Assembly: GCF_004366355.1 (NCBI RefSeq)
Contig: NZ_SODV01000002.1
Coordinates: 1-64,000, forward strand
Direction of reading: 5' to 3'
DNA: 64,000 nucleotides
DNA from: Dinghuibacter silviterrae
GTDB taxonomy: Bacteria > Bacteroidota > Bacteroidia > Chitinophagales > Chitinophagaceae
How positions within the stretch are numbered: position 1 is the stretch's first letter; each line of letters starts with the position of its first letter. A program made the position numbers and the translations under genes. The notes under the pieces are model-generated. The model was given only the letters and a program-made list of their open reading frames with translations. It had not been told where the DNA came from and ran no database searches. Below, piece after piece: positions 44,058 through 53,667 of the stretch.

Positions 44058-45554
44058 TTAGCGATGATAATTGGGTGCTTCTTTGGTGATTTCCACGTCG
44101 TGGGCGTGGCTTTCTTTCATGCCGGCATTGGTGATCTTGACAAAGGTGGCCTGTTGAAGGGCTTCCATATTTGCCGCCCCGCAATAACCCATTCCCGCCC
44201 GGAGGCCACCGGTAAACTGCTGGACGACCTCCGTCAGGAAACCTTTATAGGGAACCCTGCCTTCGATGCCTTCGGGCACCAGTTTCTTAATGCCGTCTTC
44301 CACATCCTGGAAGTAACGGTCCCCGCTGCCTTGTTGCATGGCGCCGATGGAACCCATACCCCTGTATTGTTTGAACTTTCTGCCCTCATAAATGATGGTT
44401 TCGCCGGGGCTTTCTTCCGTCCCCGCAAAGACGCTGCCCATCATCACGACGTCGGCACCGGCGGCCAGCGCCTTCACCATGTCGCCCGTGTACCGGATGC
44501 CACCGTCGGCGATCACCGGGATGCCGAGTGGTTTGAGGGCAGACGCGGCTTCCATGATGGCCGTGAGCTGGGGAACACCGGTCCCGGCGACAATGCGGGT
44601 CGTACAGATAGAACCGGGGCCTATCCCGACCTTGACGGCATCCGCTCCGGCTTCCGCGAGGGCTTTTGCCCCTGCAGCGGTCCCCACGTTGCCGGCGATG
44701 ACCTGCAACTTCGGAAACGACTTCTTCAAGGTGCTCAGGGCTTCCATGACCCCCCGGGAATGGCCGTGGGCACTGTCCAGGCAAACCACGTCCACCCCTA
44801 CATGTTGCAAGGCGGCGGCACGGTCGAGCATATCCGCAGTAATGCCGAGTGCGGCCCCGGTCAGGAGACGCCCGTAGGTATCTTTTACGGCGTTGGGATG
44901 GCTTTGCACCTGGAGGATGTCCCTGTAGGTGATCAGCCCCACCAGGGTGCCGTCGTTTTTGATCACGGGGAGTTTTTCAATCTTATGGTGCCTCAGGATG
45001 ACGGCCGCACCCTTGAGGTCGGTGCCCTCAGGGGCGGTGATGAGGTTTTCAACGGTCATCACTTCACGGACCTTCCGGCGTGTATCCTCTTCGAAGCGAA
45101 GGTCTCTGTTGGTCAGGATACCTGACAGCTTACCGACATTATCGACGATGGGTATGCCCCCGATCTTATTCTCCTTCATCAACCGGAGGGCGTCTCCTAA
45201 GGTGGCGTCCTCGTGAAGGGTAATCGGGTCGATGATCATGCCGCTCTCGCTGCGTTTGACCTTTCTGACCTGTTCCGCCTGTCTGTCAATGGGCATATTC
45301 TTGTGGAGAATCCCGATCCCTCCTTCCCTGGCGAGGGCAATGGCCAGGTTGGCTTCGGTGACCGTATCCATGGCTGCGGACAGCATGGGTACGTTGATGG
45401 TGATGTTGCCCGTAAGCCTGGAGCGGATGTCCACTTCCCGGGGAAGAACCTGGGAATAGGAAGGCATCAGGAGCACATCATCGAAGGTCAGACCTTCACC
45501 AAAAAACCTGGAATGGAGAGAATCCGTGTCGGAGGGAATATTTATTGTCGCCAT
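44058..45554 (-). CDS. guaB: Inosine-5'-monophosphate dehydrogenase
   Basis: 498 residues from the ATG at 45554. An ATG two codons earlier (45560) lies inside the -7 box and is not usable. The TIM barrel is split by two CBS domains (about 95-215). The catalytic Cys loop is [20 protein letters not shown], with DGGIRYTGD and [18 protein letters not shown] (flap) after it. It makes XMP for guanine nucleotides. The promoter box 3 nt upstream points to a leaderless transcript covering guaB, lnt, hydrolase and SDR. Confidence 0.97.
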   Translation of the reverse strand: MATINIPSDTDSLHSRFFGEGLTFDDVLLMPSYSQVLPREVDIRSRLTGNITINVPMLSAAMDTVTEANLAIALAREGGIGILHKNMPIDRQAEQVRKVKRSESGMIIDPITLHEDATLGDALRLMKENKIGGIPIVDNVGKLSGILTNRDLRFEEDTRRKVREVMTVENLITAPEGTDLKGAAVILRHHKIEKLPVIKNDGTLVGLITYRDILQVQSHPNAVKDTYGRLLTGAALGITADMLDRAAALQHVGVDVVCLDSAHGHSRGVMEALSTLKKSFPKLQVIAGNVGTAAGAKALAEAGADAVKVGIGPGSICTTRIVAGTGVPQLTAIMEAASALKPLGIPVIADGGIRYTGDMVKALAAGADVVMMGSVFAGTEESPGETIIYEGRKFKQYRGMGSIGAMQQGSGDRYFQDVEDGIKKLVPEGIEGRVPYKGFLTEVVQQFTGGLRAGMGYCGAANMEALQQATFVKITNAGMKESHAHDVEITKEAPNYHR

Positions 45555-45557
45555 GTG

Positions 45558-45565
45558 CAAAGGTA
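45558..45565 (-). promoter_or_regulatory. -7 box (TACCTTTG) 3 nt before guaB
   Basis: Exact TAnnTTTG match on the minus strand; a TTTG lies 21 nt further upstream. Transcription would start on or beside the guaB ATG. Confidence 0.65.
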
Positions 45566-45608
45566 TGGTAAAATAGGTATACGAGCCAAATGAGGGGCTT
45601 GCTGGCGG

Positions 45609-46643
45609 TCAGAAGATAAGCCTGTAGCGGTTTCCAGGGAGAGCCTCTATGGCCTGTTCTAACTCCAGCTCAAGGAGGCGTGCCGCCAGCTCCGCGGAAG
45701 ATAACCCGGTACGCTCCAGGAGCTCGTCCAGGTGGATACTGTCTCTGTCCCGTAGAAGGTCCAGGAGGGGATGAATGCTTGTCACCGGTTTGGTCTTGGG
45801 TGTAGGTGTTTCCCAGCCCAACATCCGCGCGATGTCTGCACCCCCGGTCACAAGGGCCGCGACGTTGTCGCGGACAAGGGCGAGGCATCCCTGGCTACGG
45901 CCGTCTGTGACCCTTCCCGGAAGGGCGAAAACCTCGCGGTGATACCCCTTGGCCAACTCTGCGGTAATCAGGCTTCCGCCTTGCGAACGGGATTCGACGA
46001 CGACCGTAGCCACTGCCATACCGGCGATAATGCGGTTCCGCATGGGAAAATGAAATGTTTCGGGACCCTGATCCTGTCGATATTCGGTAAGCAGACCGCC
46101 TTTGTCAAGCATCGATGCGGCCAGCAAGCGGTTGCCTTCGGGGTAGATCCTTTGTAAACCGTGTCCCAGGACGCCGACGGTGGGCAGGCCGTTATCCAGA
46201 GCCGCCCGGTGTGCCCAGGTGTCGATCCCATCCGCTAGTCCACTGACGATAAGGACGTCGCAGGAAGCCAGTTCCCCGACCAGCGACCGCACCATCTGTT
46301 GGCCATAAGAACTCGGTGTCCGGGTACCTACAACGGCCAATATGCGTTGATGGTTGAGATCCGCAATGCCCTTGTAATACAATATGGGAGGGGCGTCGGA
46401 GCATTCAAGAAGCTGCGCGGGATACCTCGGGTCCCCCGGACAATATATCCCGATGTTGTGTTTCCTGGCGAATGTAAATGTGCGATCCACCGCTTTAAAA
46501 TTGTCAAATTCCGGCAGGAGGCCCGAACGGAACACGGCAGCGGCCGAGGAAAAATGGTCGAGCAGTTGCCGGTGCCGCCGCGGCCCGATGCCGGGAACCA
46601 TGGTCAGCGCGACCCGGTAATACAATTCGTCTTCCGGAAGCAT
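45609..46643 (-). CDS. dprA: DNA-processing protein DprA
   Basis: 344 residues from the ATG at 46643 (MLPEDELYYRVALTMVPGIG). An N-terminal helix-hairpin-helix is followed by the Rossmann-like DprA/Smf core: GTRTPSSYGQQMV, VSGLADGIDTWAHRAAL, GVLGHGLQRIYPEGNR, FHFPMRNRIIAGM and VVESRSQGGSLITAELA. A winged-helix domain comes last (IHLDELLERTGLSSAELAARLLELE). It loads RecA on incoming ssDNA in natural transformation. It lies 19 nt after the OmpA/PD40 gene. Confidence 0.95.
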   Translation of the reverse strand: MLPEDELYYRVALTMVPGIGPRRHRQLLDHFSSAAAVFRSGLLPEFDNFKAVDRTFTFARKHNIGIYCPGDPRYPAQLLECSDAPPILYYKGIADLNHQRILAVVGTRTPSSYGQQMVRSLVGELASCDVLIVSGLADGIDTWAHRAALDNGLPTVGVLGHGLQRIYPEGNRLLAASMLDKGGLLTEYRQDQGPETFHFPMRNRIIAGMAVATVVVESRSQGGSLITAELAKGYHREVFALPGRVTDGRSQGCLALVRDNVAALVTGGADIARMLGWETPTPKTKPVTSIHPLLDLLRDRDSIHLDELLERTGLSSAELAARLLELELEQAIEALPGNRYRLIF

Positions 46644-46662
46644 AGCCCCCAAAGAACGCGTC

Positions 46663-48585
46663 TTAATTGGAAACAACCGACAATTCCGTCCGGCGGTTGA
46701 GTGCCCTGCCGGCTTCGGTCGCATTGTCGGCGATGGGGTGGGTGGCCCCATACCCCTTGGCGGCCAATCGATAAGGGGCCACGCCGTGGGTCATGAGGTA
46801 ATTGATCACGGAAATCGCGCGGGCGTTGGACAGTACCATATTATCCTTATCCTGTCCCACATTATCGGTATGCCCGCTGATCTGGATCTTGAGCGTGGGG
46901 TTTTCCTTCATCAGCGACACCACCTCTTCGAGCTCGACGATGGATTCGGGTTTCAGGTCGAACTTCTTCGTGTCGAAAAAGATATTTTTCAGCACGATGG
47001 CGGCGCCCGTTTCCAGGGGTTGTAACGGGATATCGACCTCGTAGGTGGAGTCAGGCGCTTTTCCGGTAAAGTCGAAATGGGCGGAGTAAAAAAGATACCC
47101 TTTCCGGTGGACGCTAAAGGCATATTCCTTGCCCACGGGCAGGGTGATGAGGTAGTTTCCCTCTTCGTCCGTCTGCGCCCGGGCGATGGCCTGGCCACCG
47201 TGCAGGTCGGTGAGGTCGACGCCGGAGGGCAAGCCTTCCCTGGTCTTTTTGTCAAAAACTTTACCCTTGACCCAAAGCGTCCGGAAGGGGCGGATGCTGT
47301 CCCTCACTTCGAAAGTATAGATGTCAAGACCACCCCGGGTATCGCTTCTGTCGGCGGCGTAGTAAGCCGTTTTGCCGTCGGCGGCGATCGTCAGCGCGCC
47401 TTCATTGTCGATCGTATTGATGGGGTATCCCAGGTTCATGGGTTTGCCCCAGTGTCCCGTGGAGTCCTTGCGCACGACAAAGAGGTCGGTGCCTCCATAA
47501 CCGGGAAGACCGTTGGACGTGAAATAAAGGGTCTGGTTATCGGCATGTATGAACGGGCAGCTCTCGTCTCCTTTTGTATTGATGTTGGTCCCCAGGTTTT
47601 GGGGATTGCCCCAGGCGCCGTTGGGCAGGCGGTGGCTGACCCAGATGTCGCTCCCTCCAAAACCGCTGGGGTCGCGGGCTGCAAAATACAGGTCGCGTTT
47701 GTCGGGGGAAAGACTGGGTTGTGATTCCCAGAATTCGGTATTGATGGGCTCGCCAATATTCATCGGCGTAGACCACCCTTGTTTGGTGCGCAGGGCGTAG
47801 TAAATATCACAGCTGCCAAAGCCATCCGGCCGGTTGCAACCGGTGAAGACGAGCATTTTGCCATCCTGGGAAATATTCTGGGCGCCCTCGTTGTCGGGGG
47901 TATTGATGTCGCCTTCCAGGGGTCTGGCGAGGCTCCATTTGCCGTCGGGCCCCCGGTGGCTTTCATAAAAGTCCTCGTTGTTGCCGTTGACGTTGCGGGT
48001 AAAAATGAGGGTATTCCCGTCCAGGGTAAGCGACGGGAGGTATTCCGATGCCCGGGTATTGACGCTGTCCCCTAAGTTAACGGGGGCAAAAACATAATTG
48101 GACAAATGCTGTTCCTTCGCCATGTCCAGGGCAAACTGGTAGGTCCGTTGGCGGTACATCGCGGCGCCCTGTGCGCGGTCGTTGAGGTGGGGGATGGTCA
48201 GGTAACGGGTGACGGCCTGCAGGGCTCCCTGGAAGTCTCCGGTTCCGGCCAGGGAAATGGAGTAGGGGAGGTCCATGTCGAAGAAATAAGCCGTGTCCAT
48301 GGACCGGGCCTTATTGTATTCCGCCACCGAGGATGTGTAGTCTTTTATATCGGCGTATATGCCCGCTTTGGTCAGGTGGGCGTTGATATAGCTGCTGTCT
48401 ATGTCGAGGGCCCTGTCGAGGTATTCGAGGGCCTTTTTCCGGTCGTTATTGGTAGATAACTCGTTGAGGGCCATGTTGTACCAGTCTACAGCCTTCCGGT
48501 TGACCCTGTCGGGATCGTAGGTTTGTTGTGCGTGGGCGCCGGCGAAAACCGACCAGTAAAGTATAAAAATGAGCAGGGATTTCAT
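46663..48585 (-). CDS. OmpA-family protein with TPR and PD40 beta-propeller repeats
   Basis: 640 residues from the ATG at 48585, signal peptide MKSLLIFILYWSVFAGAHAQ. Order: TPR repeats (about 25-130, YLDRALDIDSSYINAHLTKAGIYADIKDY split over two), WD40-like PD40 repeats (LTLDGNTLIFTRN, DGKMLVFTG, LSPDKRDLYFAARDPSGFGG, ADNQTLYFTSNGLPGYGGTD), a CarboxypepD-like domain (about 460-520), and a C-terminal OmpA domain (LKIQISGHTDNVGQDKDN, LSNARAISVINYL, GYGATHPIADN). The layout matches PorE-like T9SS envelope proteins; the link to secretion here is inference. The start codon overlaps the queE stop (TGATG). Confidence 0.9.
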   Translation of the reverse strand: MKSLLIFILYWSVFAGAHAQQTYDPDRVNRKAVDWYNMALNELSTNNDRKKALEYLDRALDIDSSYINAHLTKAGIYADIKDYTSSVAEYNKARSMDTAYFFDMDLPYSISLAGTGDFQGALQAVTRYLTIPHLNDRAQGAAMYRQRTYQFALDMAKEQHLSNYVFAPVNLGDSVNTRASEYLPSLTLDGNTLIFTRNVNGNNEDFYESHRGPDGKWSLARPLEGDINTPDNEGAQNISQDGKMLVFTGCNRPDGFGSCDIYYALRTKQGWSTPMNIGEPINTEFWESQPSLSPDKRDLYFAARDPSGFGGSDIWVSHRLPNGAWGNPQNLGTNINTKGDESCPFIHADNQTLYFTSNGLPGYGGTDLFVVRKDSTGHWGKPMNLGYPINTIDNEGALTIAADGKTAYYAADRSDTRGGLDIYTFEVRDSIRPFRTLWVKGKVFDKKTREGLPSGVDLTDLHGGQAIARAQTDEEGNYLITLPVGKEYAFSVHRKGYLFYSAHFDFTGKAPDSTYEVDIPLQPLETGAAIVLKNIFFDTKKFDLKPESIVELEEVVSLMKENPTLKIQISGHTDNVGQDKDNMVLSNARAISVINYLMTHGVAPYRLAAKGYGATHPIADNATEAGRALNRRTELSVVSN

Positions 48586-49205
48586 CAGGGGACGTGAATG
48601 AATTTGTGAACCTGGGCGGAAAGGGTCCATTGAGGGTTGGCCTTTATATAGTCTACGATCAGGGGGGTCATTTCTTCGGCCCGGCTCCATTCCGGTTGCA
48701 GGAAAAGACGACACTCAGGGGAGACAAGGGCGGCATAGCGGGTCGCCCATTCGAAGTCGTGCCGGTTGTACACGACGACTTTAAGCTCATCGGCCTTCCC
48801 GGTTACTTCCGGCAGGGGCGCCTTGAACTTTTTGGGAGACAGGCAGATCCAATCCCATTCCCCGCTGAGGGGAGATGACCCCGAGGTTTCGATATGGGTC
48901 CGGAACCCGGCCTGGCGGAGGGCCTTTGTCAGGGGACCGCAGTCGTGCATCAGGGGTTCGCCCCCCGTGACCACCGCGATGCGCCCGGGTTGGGCCGCCG
49001 CTTCATGCACCAGGTCCCCGACGCTGCGCAACGGGTGCCGGGCGGCATCCCAGCTGTCTTTGACGTCGCACCAGACACAACCGACGTCGCATCCCCCCAG
49101 GCGGATGAACCACGCGGCACGGCCCTGGTAGGCGCCTTCACCCTGGAGGGTGTAGAACGACTCCATCACCGGCAAAAGAACCGAAGTGTCTGCTGTGGCG
49201 ATCAT
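48585..49205 (-). CDS. queE: 7-carboxy-7-deazaguanine synthase (radical SAM)
   Basis: 206 residues from the ATG at 49205; longer starts lie upstream of the -7 box. Cluster-binding Cys39, Cys43 and Cys46 in GGCDVGCVWCD, the CxxxCxxC of radical SAM proteins; LQGEGAYQGRAAWFIRL before it; VVTGGEPLMH after it. It rearranges 6-carboxy-tetrahydropterin to 7-carboxy-7-deazaguanine for queuosine, so it acts after the QueD-like enzymes at 26770-27600. The stop is shared with the start of the next gene (TGATG). Confidence 0.95.
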   Translation of the reverse strand: MIATADTSVLLPVMESFYTLQGEGAYQGRAAWFIRLGGCDVGCVWCDVKDSWDAARHPLRSVGDLVHEAAAQPGRIAVVTGGEPLMHDCGPLTKALRQAGFRTHIETSGSSPLSGEWDWICLSPKKFKAPLPEVTGKADELKVVVYNRHDFEWATRYAALVSPECRLFLQPEWSRAEEMTPLIVDYIKANPQWTLSAQVHKFIHVP

Positions 49206-49209
49206 GGGG

Positions 49210-49217
49210 CAAAGGTA
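49210..49217 (-). promoter_or_regulatory. -7 box (TACCTTTG) 4 nt before queE
   Basis: Exact TAnnTTTG match on the minus strand. It suggests a leaderless mRNA for queE-ompA/PD40-dprA and excludes the longer queE start at 49238. Confidence 0.62.
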
Positions 49218-49234
49218 CCGAATCCCCGGGGACT

Positions 49235-50116
49235 TCACGGCTTTGTGCGCCCCAGGTACGCCAGGTACGTGTTTTTCATCAGTGCTGCCCGGGTCATGGG
49301 ACCCACGCCACCAGGCACCGGGGTAATATAAGAGGTGTGGGGTGCTACGTTATCAAAATCCACATCCCCCTTCAGGGAGAAACCGCTTTTTTTCGAAGGA
49401 TCGGAGACCCGGGTGGTGCCCACGTCGATGACAATGGCGCCCGGTTTAACCATTTCCGCGGTCACGAAACCGGGTTTGCCCAGGGCAGCCACAACGATAT
49501 CTGCTTGAAGACAAAGTTCTTTTATATTGGGTGTTGCGGAGTGGCAAAGGGTAACGGTACAGTTGCCGGGATAGGTGTTCCTACTCAAGAGTATGCTCAC
49601 CGGTGTCCCTACGATGCCGCTCCGGCCGATGACCACGGCGTGCTTGCCTTTTGTCTCGATTTTGTAGTGCTCCAGGAGCATCAGGATCCCGAAGGGTGTG
49701 GCGGAAATGAAGGTGGGCAAGCCCCCGACCATCCTGCCGACACTTTCGGGGTGAAACCCGTCCACGTCCTTGGCCGGGTCGATGGTGTCGATCACCTTGT
49801 CCGGGGAAATGTGTTTGGGCAGCGGGAGCTGAACAATGATGCCATCAATTTCGGAGTCCTTATTCATCCGCCGGATTTCGGCCAGCAATTCGTTTTCTTG
49901 AATACTTGATGGAAACCTTTGGAGCGTCGATCCAAAACCGATCTCTTCGCAATCCTTTACTTTGGCGGCGACATACGTTTCACTGCCGCCATCATTGCCT
50001 ACCAGGATCGCGGCCAGGTGCGGTGCCCGCATTCCTTTGTCCGTCAGTTCTTTAACCTTTTGAGCCAGGTCGTCCCGTACTGCCTGGGAAACCAGTCTTC
50101 CGTCGATTTTTTGCAT
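49235..50116 (-). CDS. folD: Bifunctional methylenetetrahydrofolate dehydrogenase / cyclohydrolase
   Basis: 293 residues. Catalytic [14 protein letters not shown] (Tyr and Lys), the substrate block [18 protein letters not shown]-binding [17 protein letters not shown], and [18 protein letters not shown] at the end. It converts methylene-THF to formyl-THF and belongs with folE and the PabC-like enzyme in folate metabolism. A near-consensus -7 box is 4 nt upstream. Confidence 0.97.
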   Translation of the reverse strand: MQKIDGRLVSQAVRDDLAQKVKELTDKGMRAPHLAAILVGNDGGSETYVAAKVKDCEEIGFGSTLQRFPSSIQENELLAEIRRMNKDSEIDGIIVQLPLPKHISPDKVIDTIDPAKDVDGFHPESVGRMVGGLPTFISATPFGILMLLEHYKIETKGKHAVVIGRSGIVGTPVSILLSRNTYPGNCTVTLCHSATPNIKELCLQADIVVAALGKPGFVTAEMVKPGAIVIDVGTTRVSDPSKKSGFSLKGDVDFDNVAPHTSYITPVPGGVGPMTRAALMKNTYLAYLGRTKP

Positions 50117-50120
50117 GGCG

Positions 50121-50128
50121 CGAAGGTA
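50121..50128 (-). promoter_or_regulatory. Near-consensus -7 box (TACCTTCG) 4 nt before folD
   Basis: Differs by one base from TAnnTTTG. Counted because its position relative to the ATG is the same as in guaB, queE and mqnB. Confidence 0.42.
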
Positions 50129-50306
50129 CGGGCTTTGCGTGAAAAAATGCGTATTTCAAAATTCTTGAAAACCCAGCAAAATAAAGTATCCTAGAAGAAA
50201 CCGATGGACATAAATGCAGCATATTAATTAACTGGATTGTCTATTCAGGAGACGGTATTAACATATTTTTACGTTTTTATTTTTTTGACCTAAAACATCA
50301 GAGATT

Positions 50307-50411
50307 ATGAGAGATCCATTGTATCCTCCCAACGGGGGCTTTTTGTCTTGCCCCAAACTCCACTACACTGATAGACAGTTTCTCCAACACCAAAAAACGA
50401 ATGTCGTATGA
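50307..50411 (+). CDS. Candidate 34-residue upstream ORF of the first susC
   Basis: ATG at 50307, TGA at 50409-50411 overlapping the susC ATG at 50408 (ATGA). The peptide begins MRDPLYPPNGGFLSCPK. A short CCC/GGG hairpin with a T run lies inside (50325-50345). The ATG context (CAGAGATTATGAGA) resembles the true start of the second susC (CAGAGATATGAGA). It may be a leader peptide coupling translation, or chance. Confidence 0.3.
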   Translation: MRDPLYPPNGGFLSCPKLHYTDRQFLQHQKTNVV

Positions 50412-53400
50412 GAAAAACACTACTGCTGGGGGCACTGTTGCTGTGCTCCTTATGGACGTTTGCCCAAACCAGACTGCTGCAAGGCCGGGTGACCGATGAC
50501 CAGGGGCAGCCCGCCGCCTTTGCTTCCGTTCAGCTTAAAAGAAACCATAAAGGAGTAGCCGCCGACGCGGATGGTCGCTTTTCCATTTCGGTAAAAGCCG
50601 GGGATGTGCTGGTCATCAGCGGGACCAACATCACCTCCAAGGAAATTACCGTTGGCGACGAACCCAGCCTGAATATCGTCATCAGCCACAAAAGCACGAC
50701 CATGACCGAAGTGGTCGTGACCGCGCTCGGCCAGACGCAAGCAAAGGCCAAGATCGGTTACGCCACACAAACGTTTAACACAGCCGCCATCAACAAAAAC
50801 GGTGTCACCGGCGCTTTGGACGGATTGGAAGGAAAGATAGCCGGGGCAGAAATCTCCAATACCGGTGGACCCGGTTCTTCCACCAAAGTGGTGTTGAGGA
50901 GCTATGGGGTCATTTCCGGCGGCGATAACCAGCCCTTGTATGTCGTCGATGGGGTGCCTATGAGCGATGCCATCTTCTCCGGCAATACGACCGGAACAGA
51001 CGGGGCCGACTATGGCAACGGGATGAACAATATCAATCCCAATGATATAGAAACCATCACGGTGCTAAAGGGTACGGCGGCATCCTCCCTGTACGGGAGC
51101 CTTGCGAAAAACGGCGCCATCATGATCACGACAAAGAGGGGTAGGGCAGGGAAGCTGAAAGTCGAATACAGCGGGTCCTTCAATATGAGCCAGGCCGGTA
51201 AGCTGCCCACCTACCAGGACGAATTCGGACAGGGTTGGGGCGGCGTCATGGTGCTGGATGAAAACGGCAGTTGGGGGCCCAAATACGATGGCACCATCCG
51301 GCCTTGGGGATCGATCGTGAACGGGAAGCAACTGAGCAAGCCCTTTGTGGCCATTAAGAATCCCTTGCGGCAGTTTTATGTCACCGGGCACGAATACAAT
51401 AACAACCTGGCGCTCTCCGGTGGTTCCGACGCGAACCGGTTTTATTTCTCGTACGGCAATGTAAGCAGCGATGGGATCGTCCCGATCAACGGTAATACGC
51501 AGCAGCGCAATACCTTGTCCTTCCGGACCAATAGCCGCTATGGGAATTTCACGTTCAACACTTCCATCAACTATGTGGGCCAGATACTGAAGGTACCCAA
51601 CACGGGTCAAGGCACCTCCTCCGGTGGCGGGGTCTATGAGTCCGTGCTGCAGATCCCGGTAGACATTCCCATCAAGCAATTTAAGGACATCAACAACCCG
51701 TTCTTCAATATCAATAATTTCTTTACCCCGTATGCGGAAAACCCTTACTTCGGGTTGTACAACAACGGGAACCAGCAGAAGCTGGACCGGATCTTCGGGA
51801 ACCTGGACTTCGGCTATAAGTTCACCCCGCAGTTGAGTGCAGAATTCAGGCTGGGTGCGGACATTACCAATGCCCGGACCTTCGAATGGAAGAACTCCGC
51901 CAACGCGCTGGCGGGTACCTGGGACGGCTTTCCGGCCACCAACCCCGAAGGGATTTTTGCCATCAGGAACCCGGATTACGGCGGGGTGGCCCAGGGATCC
52001 GACTACTACGGCCTGGTCAACGGAGACCTCATCCTGAAGTACAATGCCGACCTGGGGAGTGGTTTTTCACTGGATGCATTGGCAGGGGGGAACTACTATA
52101 CCACCAGCCAGCGGTCAGAGCTTGCGTCCATCACCCCCATCGCCGTTCCCGGGTTTTATAACCTGAACAATACGGGGAAACCGCCCACGGTGACCGACCA
52201 GTCGGGGCAATACCGGAAAATAGGCGTGTATGGACAGGTAACCCTCGGATACAAAGACCAGCTTTACCTTACCGGCAACGTCCGGAACGACTGGTCTTCC
52301 GCCTTGCCGATCAACGCCAACTCCATCTTCTATCCCGGCGCGGACCTTTCCTGGGTGGCGTCCTCCCTGTTCGCTAACAGCAGCACCGTCTCCTACCTGA
52401 AATTCCGGGCGGCCTACGGGAAGACCGGGTCCGACCCTGCCCCTTATCAAACCCTGGCCCAATTGGGGACCGGGAATATCACCCTTCCGTTTGGGTCCCT
52501 GACCGTACCGTTTAACGGGGTCAGCGGGTTCGGCGTCAGTGACCAGATCAATAACGCCAACCTGAAACCCATCTTTACCAATGAATGGGAAGGGGGTGTG
52601 GAAGCCAGGTTCCTGAAGGACCGGATCGGGTTGGACGCTACCGTCTATAGCAAAAAGACAAAGGGCCAGATATTTGCGGTACCGGTTGCCCCCTCCTCGG
52701 GATATGCGACCTATGTGCAAAACCTGGGTACGATCGGCAACAAGGGGATAGAGCTGACTCTTAACGTCCGTCCGGTAGAAACCAGGAATTTCACCTGGAA
52801 CCTGACCTATGTCTTCAGCCGGGACTGGAACAAGGTGCTGGAGTTGACGGGCTCCTCCCAGGATCCGCTGCTGTTCGGGTTCTCTTCGGCCGTCGACGCC
52901 GAAATGCGCGCCGTGGTCGGCAAGACCGTGGCGTCCATTTACACGGGCATCCCCCAGACCAATGCAGCCGGACAAGTGGTGGTCAACCCGGTTACCGGGT
53001 ACCCCTTGCCTAACACCACCGGGTTGTATGGCCTGAACCTGACCAAAGGATACATGGGCAGCGGTCTCTATACCTACCAAATGGGGCTGACGAATACCTT
53101 CACCTATAAGAACTGGACGCTGTCCGGGTCCCTCGATTTCCGCTACGGTGGGGTGATGTACAGCGGCACGGCGAACCTGTCCTTGTTTGTGGGGAATGCG
53201 GCCCCGACGGTATACAATGACCGCCGTCCCTTCATTTTCCCCAACTCGGTGATTTCCGTTGGCGGTGGCAAATATGTCCCCAACACCGTCTTTATCGGTT
53301 CGCCCGGAGGCGGCGGGGAATCCGACCAGTATTACAACGCGTACTCGGAAAGCAATAGCTTCTCCGGCGCCGCCGATCAGCAAAGGATCATCGACAAGTC

Positions 53401-53647
53401 CTTCCTGAAATTGAGGGACGTCAACCTTTCCTATAACCTGCCGGGGTCCTGGGCCGCCAAGATCAAAGCGTCTACCGCTTCCCTGGGCGTGTACGGGCGG
53501 AATTTTTTGCTGTGGACACCGAAAAACAATGTGTATGTCGATCCTGAGGCCACAGACCTTGGCAACGACCTCCAGAGCGAATACGGTGAACTGACCGGGC
53601 CTCCCCTTACCAAAAGCTATGGGGTAATTGTGAAAATCGTCTTTTAA
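50408..53647 (+). CDS. SusC/RagA-family TonB-dependent outer membrane transporter 1
   Basis: 1079 residues. Signal peptide MRKTLLLGALLLCSLWTFAQ; CarboxypepD-like N-terminal extension (LLQGRVTDDQGQPAAFASVQ, about 23-95); TonB-box-like segment before VVVTALGQ; plug domain with PLYVVDGVPMSD and TVLKGTAASSLYGSLAKNGAIMITTKRG; and a 22-strand barrel with the usual GRNFLLWTPKNNVYVDPEA near the end. There is no STN domain, so it is not linked to a FecR anti-sigma factor. It works with the SusD-like lipoprotein downstream to import a glycan or peptide of unknown kind. Confidence 0.96.
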   Translation: MRKTLLLGALLLCSLWTFAQTRLLQGRVTDDQGQPAAFASVQLKRNHKGVAADADGRFSISVKAGDVLVISGTNITSKEITVGDEPSLNIVISHKSTTMTEVVVTALGQTQAKAKIGYATQTFNTAAINKNGVTGALDGLEGKIAGAEISNTGGPGSSTKVVLRSYGVISGGDNQPLYVVDGVPMSDAIFSGNTTGTDGADYGNGMNNINPNDIETITVLKGTAASSLYGSLAKNGAIMITTKRGRAGKLKVEYSGSFNMSQAGKLPTYQDEFGQGWGGVMVLDENGSWGPKYDGTIRPWGSIVNGKQLSKPFVAIKNPLRQFYVTGHEYNNNLALSGGSDANRFYFSYGNVSSDGIVPINGNTQQRNTLSFRTNSRYGNFTFNTSINYVGQILKVPNTGQGTSSGGGVYESVLQIPVDIPIKQFKDINNPFFNINNFFTPYAENPYFGLYNNGNQQKLDRIFGNLDFGYKFTPQLSAEFRLGADITNARTFEWKNSANALAGTWDGFPATNPEGIFAIRNPDYGGVAQGSDYYGLVNGDLILKYNADLGSGFSLDALAGGNYYTTSQRSELASITPIAVPGFYNLNNTGKPPTVTDQSGQYRKIGVYGQVTLGYKDQLYLTGNVRNDWSSALPINANSIFYPGADLSWVASSLFANSSTVSYLKFRAAYGKTGSDPAPYQTLAQLGTGNITLPFGSLTVPFNGVSGFGVSDQINNANLKPIFTNEWEGGVEARFLKDRIGLDATVYSKKTKGQIFAVPVAPSSGYATYVQNLGTIGNKGIELTLNVRPVETRNFTWNLTYVFSRDWNKVLELTGSSQDPLLFGFSSAVDAEMRAVVGKTVASIYTGIPQTNAAGQVVVNPVTGYPLPNTTGLYGLNLTKGYMGSGLYTYQMGLTNTFTYKNWTLSGSLDFRYGGVMYSGTANLSLFVGNAAPTVYNDRRPFIFPNSVISVGGGKYVPNTVFIGSPGGGGESDQYYNAYSESNSFSGAADQQRIIDKSFLKLRDVNLSYNLPGSWAAKIKASTASLGVYGRNFLLWTPKNNVYVDPEATDLGNDLQSEYGELTGPPLTKSYGVIVKIVF

Positions 53648-53667
53648 CCAACCAATGACATCAGGAT

